A stretch of DNA of 64,000 bases from Arachis hypogaea (taxonomy: Eukaryota > Streptophyta > Magnoliopsida > Fabales > Fabaceae): positions 49,070,598 to 49,134,597 of the forward strand of contig NC_092043.1 of the NCBI RefSeq assembly GCF_003086295.3, given 5' to 3'. The translations under genes and the position numbers were made by a program. Positions 59,340 to 64,000 of the stretch are shown in pieces. The stretch's first letter is position 1, and each line of letters starts with the position of its first letter. A model generated the notes under the pieces. The model did no database searches. It was not told where the DNA came from and was given only the letters and a program-made list of their open reading frames with translations.

Positions 59340-60280
59340 TTCCTTCTTTCATTTGTCCTCCTTTTTGAGCTTTGGACAGTTTAGCTTGAAGTGTCCAGCC
59401 TCCTTGCAGTGATGGCACGTCACTTTGCTCAAGTTGATCTTGTGCTCCTTTGAACTTGAACCTTTGTATTTGCCCTTGTTCTTCATCATCCTTATAAATC
59501 TCCTAGCAAAAAACAAAAGCTCGTCATCTGAAATACCATCACTAGACTCACTCTCTTTCGGTTCTATTTGTGACTTGAGGGCTATTCCCTTTTTCTTTAG
59601 TCTGTGTTTGTGTGTGTGGCTTCATAGGTAAGGAGTTTTCCTCTCAGCTCATCACAGGTTATGGGACTTATGTTGTTACTCTCGGTTAGGACAGTGGCAG
59701 TGTTTTCCCATTCTTTTGTGAGGCTTCTAAGGAGTTTTCTCACCAAGGTTTGTTCTGCATAGTTTGTACCCATAGCATCAAGGTTGTTGATTATGATTGA
59801 GAATCTCTCAAACGCTTCATCAATGCTTTCTCCATCCTTCATGCTAAACATCTTGTACTCTTTTCGCAGCATATCAATCCTTGTTTCTTTTACTTGTTTG
59901 GTGCCTTCGTGTGTAACCTGGAGTTTTTCCCAGATTTCTTTGGCTGTCTTGCATCTAGACACCTTTCGGTACTCTTCAAAGTTGATTGCACAGTGAAGAA
60001 GGTTGATTTCTTTGGCATTCAGCTCTATCTTCTTCTTATCTTCTTTATTCCATTCAGCTTCTTCTTTTGGAGTCACCACTTCATCAGCACTTGTCTTTGT
60101 TGGGATCTTTGGACCGCTCACAATAATCTTCCATATGTTATAGTCAATGGATTGGATGAAAATCCTTATTCTTTCTTTCCAGTAGGAGTAGTTCTTCCCG
60201 TTGAAGAAAGGTAGCCAGTTGTTTGACTGGCCTTCAGTGAGGGTGTAGGCAACTGTGGTTGTGCCCAAGTTGTTCGCCAT
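59340..60280 (-). pseudogene. Copia gag (UBN2-type) with frame breaks
   Basis: The frame starts MANNLGTTTVAY (ATG at 60280), directly downstream of the primer site, and contains LPFFNGKNYSYWKERI, IWKIIVSGP, AKEIWEKLQVTHEGTKQVK and ESIDEAFERFSIIINNL. It breaks near 59,600. A CCHC knuckle (CHHCKEAGHFKLNC) continues in another frame at about 59,360-59,440. Confidence 0.8.
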
Positions 60281-60324
60281 TGGATCTTTGCTCCAAGCGA
60301 TTAAGCTTGATTCTTGAGACCTTA

Positions 60325-60336
60325 GCTCTGATACCA
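60325..60336 (-). other. Retrotransposon primer-binding site (initiator tRNA-Met)
   Basis: The minus strand reads TGGTATCAGAGC, complementary to the 3' end of plant initiator tRNA-Met, two bases inside the LTR. It fixes the element's orientation. Confidence 0.85.
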
Positions 60337-60338
60337 AT

Positions 60339-61975
60339 TGAAGGTTGTGGTAGGCTTAGAGAAGGAGGGTTGAATCTTTTAAGTTGCTGTTACTACCCTT
60401 TTAAAACAAACTTTCAATTCAGGTTCTGTTTGAACTCAGCAGCAAAAATTTATGAGACAATTTATTTTTGTCTCATGAATATCAGAAAACAGAGCTCAGC
60501 AGAGAAGAGAAAAGCTAACACCAGCATGTATCCTGGTTCGGTTGCCTTGTGCTATGCAACCTACATCCAGTCTCCTCCACAACTATGGAAGAATTTCACT
60601 ATAGTTAACAGTATTACATACACCAATTTCACAGGATTGACACAATCCTTTCACACTCAAGTTCTAACCTAACTTGACATTGGCTATGCTAATACCTAAC
60701 TATTCACTCTTAGTGCTGACCCAACTAAGAAAGGGATACCTCACAGGTACAAGATACAAGACATAAACATACCTAAAGAAATCTGAAAATAACTCTAGAC
60801 TTTTCTCTCAAGTGTTTCACTCAGCCTTTTTCCACTCATGGCTTTTACTTGAGCTTTCTCATAATGCCTTTTCTCTAAAAAAATTACAGAAAGATAAACA
60901 TTGAAAAGTACATTACAATCTGTAAAATATGAAGGGGATTGATTTCATCAACAGCCTCTGTGCTATGCGAAAAACCAGATTGGCAAGCCTCTGATTCAGT
61001 TCTTCATACTGGCGGAATGCACCTTTGATTAGGTTACACTGTCCAGTTAGTTGAACTTCTTCAAAGAGCTCTCTCAGAACAAAACCTCTATTCACTGGTT
61101 TTCTCTCCTTGCTTCTGAATGAGCAGAAGGTCTTCTTTTATCTCCTTGCATGTTGCTTGGTTCTTCTTTCAAGGTCAACACCTTGAGCCTTGAGCTTCAC
61201 CAACCCACAGATTCACTTTTTCACATTAAACCTTAGAGTAGAAACTTTGCTTCTGACTTCTTCATCTTGACCGAAAGCCATAAAGCAGTAACCATAGAAA
61301 TCTTCTCATGGTCAACTTGATCTTAGCCATTGAGAAACTACTTGGTCCCCAAGTATCACTTGTGACCGTAGATGTACACCAGAATAGGGCAGAGAACAAC
61401 TTTTCCTTGAATGCCATTTTCGGATATAGCAGAGAGTTGAGAAGAAGAGAAGAAGATCTGATGCATGCAAGATGAGATGGATTACCTTTAACCTAAGTTT
61501 GATTTGGTTTGGATTTTCTGTTTTAGCTTCTGTGTTTCAAGCTTAAACTTTCTCTCTTTGCTTCTTTGGTTACTAGCTTAGGGAAGAAGCTTTTTTCTCT
61601 CTTTCTCTTTCTTACTTTTCTGAAGCTTTGATTTGACTTGATCAGAGAGGAGAGTAACGTTGCTTTTGGTAAGGCAAGATGGAGGGAATTGAAATTCACT
61701 TTGGGCTTGGATCGGTTTGGTTCATGTAACCCGTTCGGCCCATCCAGTTCCCTTGGCTTCTTTCTTTGCTTTTTTCTTGGGCTTCTGATTTTTGCTTTCA
61801 GCCCATCATCCTTGCTATTTGTTTTGCATTTCATTTGGGCTGCTTAATATTGAATTAAGATCTGCAATAAATAATTAGTAATAAGTGATTAAAATTAAAC
61901 AACACTAATTATTTATTTTGTCCAAAAATAATGTTTGTCATCACTAATTAATTTAGTTAATTTCTTAACTCAACA
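60339..61975 (-). repeat. 5' LTR of the copia element, about 1.64 kb
   Basis: On the minus strand it starts TGTTGAGTTAAG (61975) and ends CCTTCA (60339), the TG...CA borders of a copia LTR, with the primer site next to it. It includes a stretch around 60,500-60,600 ('gcatgtatcctggttcggtt') common in plant copia LTRs. I found no second copy in the window. Confidence 0.65.
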
Positions 61976-63121
61976 CATGTCATAATGAGTTTTTTTTATT
62001 ATGGATCATCTTATGTCTTTCTTCCTATAGCGCCCAAAGCAAATTCTCTAAATAAATCTTTAATACAACATCTTAGGCCCACCTCACCAAAAAAAAAAAT
62101 TGTTAGGGTTCACTTGGTTTACACACAACACCACCTATTATTAAATTCATTTTTATAGGAATCATTAACACACTACAATGAATAAATTCAATCCTAATTA
62201 CTTTTTTATAATGGATAATTCACTTGAATAAATTATTTGAAGATTAAAATTATATAGATATTCTAAATTCAAATTGATTATACGCCTGTGCTAAATAATT
62301 TTATGTAAATAGAATCTAGTTAAATAAAATTATATCAATACACATAAATTGAATCAATTGAGTTCGATTTATATTTTTATACTATATAATACAATATGAT
62401 GTATACATAAATACGAGTATTTAATAAATAAATACATATATTTGCATTGAAAGCAATTGAAGTGAAAAATAATATAATAATTAATTGAAGTTGAATTGAA
62501 GGATAGGTCTTACTTGTAAATTTGTTCCTTTGCTCTCTTTCCTTTTGTCTTACCGTCAGAAAAAAAAAATGTAAATCCATTCGATTTATATTTAGTGATA
62601 TAAATTCAGCTAAATCGAATTTATTTGTGTCGATTTATTACAAAAGTTTTTTCTTTTATCAAGTCAAATTTAGTTATTTTAATTTAGCATAAAGTGTAAA
62701 TTAAATTCAATTGATTCGATTTACTTGTATGGATGTAATTCGATTACTAACTTCAATTTATATAGAATTATTTACGATCTATGTGTAACTAATTTAAATT
62801 TAAGACATTTGTATAATTTTAATCTTTGAACAATTTATTCAAGTGAATTTCTTTTTTTTATCTACTGACAACAACTCTTTCTTGTGGGACCCTATACTAA
62901 CACAACACTCAACACTTCTTACAGTCAAAATACCTATGGACCACGTCTGAAGTATAACATTGTGACACCACATCATTAGCATCAGCGGATGCTTTTCTCT
63001 TTCAGCACCGTAGAAAAATCCATACAAATAATTGTTCTCAGGTATAAGCCTATAGTAGTATAAAAAAATGTCAAGAAGCTAAGGCAGCTTAATGGCTAAT
63101 GTAGAAACTATGGAGATTGAA
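61976..63121. other. Intergenic AT-rich DNA, no gene seen
   Basis: AT-rich DNA with several copies of 'attcgattta' in both orientations (62,330-62,770), suggesting a decayed inverted-repeat element. No supported coding sequence. Confidence 0.4.
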
Positions 63122-63930
63122 TCACAGGAGCTGCTGAGAGATTCTTATGGAGACAACTTCTCCATCAGGTCCTGCCCTCATGGCATGGTATTTCACATTA
63201 ATACCTGCTTATATTAAAAGAAAGATGAAAAAAATCATGAAAATCAAGGTAAGTGTATTAAAAATAAAAATCAAATGAAACTGAACCCCAATGAAATTGC
63301 TAAGCCTAAGGACTTAGGACAATGTAATTAAGAAATTTGGGATTTTGGTTTTGCTGAGATTGAGATTCATTCCAGTGATAAATACAGGAATATATGAAAT
63401 CTTAAGCCTCTTACCTTCATTTTCTTGTAAATTAGTGTTCACAGCAACTGCATGAAAAGCAATCATGGCCTTGGGCTGCCAGTCATTTGGTTTTCCAATC
63501 CATGACTTGTAATCAAATACCGCTGTCATATAATTTTGGAAATTAATTAAAAACAGATTGTTTGAGGCTAATAATATTCTTTTATTATGGATTATCTGTA
63601 TATGAATTCACTCTTTTTCTGCAAAGTTAACTTTTGTAATTGAAACTGAAAATTTCCAAATAATTCTGGTCCTATAAACCGAATGTGATTTCCTTATGCA
63701 ATAACATTAATTTATCCTTAAGAACACATTTGATGAGGCTTGAAGTATCAAAAGGCTACCAGATGTGGAAGAGTCCTCCAAGTGTTTGGCGTCAAAAATG
63801 GCGCCAGCAGCCCCATCTGCTCGCTTCTTGATATCATGAGATCCCACCAACTGGTAATCCCAGCTCCCATTTTTGTACCCTTCACAGAGGAATAGTTCTA
63901 TGTGCCTTGCATCTAATGTCTGCATTGTTC
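63122..63930 (-). CDS. Last three exons of an unrecognised conserved plant gene (partial)
   Basis: Minus-strand exons 63930-63760, 63522-63415 and 63204-63122 (stop TGA at 63124-63122) join in phase with GT-AG introns. They give a 120-residue C-terminus. It contains ARHIELFLCEGYKNGSWDYQ, SHDIKKRADGAAGAIFDAK, DYKSWIGKPNDWQPKAMIAF and KYHAMRAGPDGEVVSIRISQ, ending QQLL. The perfect phase match of three exons and the protein-like composition argue for a real gene that continues beyond the right edge. I do not recognise the family well enough to name it; no catalytic motif or membrane segment is visible. Confidence 0.65.
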
Positions 63931-64000
63931 CTATATCAAATAAGAAAAATCTGTCAAATTTATTTTTAATCTTGTCCACCCTAATGGCAGAACCTAAGTT

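Larger units (their letters stand above)
56610..61975 (-). mobile_element. Truncated Ty1/copia retrotransposon (gag, protease, integrase, one LTR)
   Basis: Reading the minus strand: LTR (61975-60339), tRNA primer site (60336-60325), gag (60280-59340), a second zinc-knuckle region, protease, GAG-pre-integrase and integrase core, ending near 56,610. Reverse transcriptase, RNase H and the 3' LTR are absent. The reading frame is broken at several places, so it cannot move by itself. Long gag and LTR length resemble SIRE/Maximus-type legume elements; that lineage call is inference. Confidence 0.85.

Noticed and set aside
1..64000. CRISPR arrays, operons, ribosome binding sites
   Set aside because: The window is plant nuclear DNA with introns and retrotransposons; microsatellites are the only regular short repeats and none has spacer structure.

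Overview
The window reads as nuclear DNA of a flowering plant. It is AT-rich, its genes carry many introns with standard plant splice sites, and it is full of microsatellites, short inverted-repeat transposons, SINEs, LINEs and Ty1/copia remnants. Several repeat families resemble those I associate with legumes such as peanut (Arachis), but that assignment is inference. All gene models were built by hand from splice sites, reading phase and family resemblance.

Layout. (1) 2.9-6.7 kb, plus strand: a seven-exon gene for a plant-specific protein with the TIGR01589 / A_thal_3526 domain, with a long intron-bearing leader upstream. (2) 6.7-12.3 kb: intergenic DNA with microsatellites, an inverted-repeat element and a decayed LINE RNase H fragment. 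(3) 13.3-20.4 kb, plus strand: a complete eight-exon cyclic nucleotide-gated channel (CNGC) gene. (4) 20.8-24.6 kb: an antisense LINE, 5'-truncated, with one break in a homopolymer, followed by a tRNA-derived SINE. (5) 26.0-43.2 kb, plus strand: four more CNGC modules head to tail. (6) 44.0 kb, minus strand: tRNA-Gln(CTG). (7) 47.0-50.7 kb, minus strand: a three-exon ATL20/21/22-type RING-H2 gene with a GUB_WAK ectodomain. (8) 51.8-62.0 kb: a LINE relic, non-coding repeat DNA, and a copia element that has lost reverse transcriptase and one LTR. (9) 63.1-63.9 kb, minus strand: the last three exons of an unrecognised conserved gene that runs off the right edge.

The main discovery is region 5. 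Only the first module of the array (26,029) has a leader and an ATG exon like the free-standing gene at 13.3 kb. Modules 3, 4 and 5 begin directly at the pre-S1 exon. Between modules 4 and 5 there is no intergenic DNA: the calmodulin-binding IQ exon of module 4 runs in frame, inside one exon (39,401-39,935), into the pre-S1/S1-S3 exon of module 5. At the 2/3 and 3/4 junctions, in-frame donor sites exist that would splice each IQ exon to the next pre-S1 exon. If all are used, the locus encodes one polypeptide of 28 exons and about 2,542 residues, with four complete six-transmembrane/CNBD/IQ repeats. That would be a single-chain, pseudo-tetrameric plant CNGC, like the four-repeat layout of animal Nav/Cav channels. 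The 4/5 fusion is seen directly; the full four-repeat protein is inference and needs transcript evidence.
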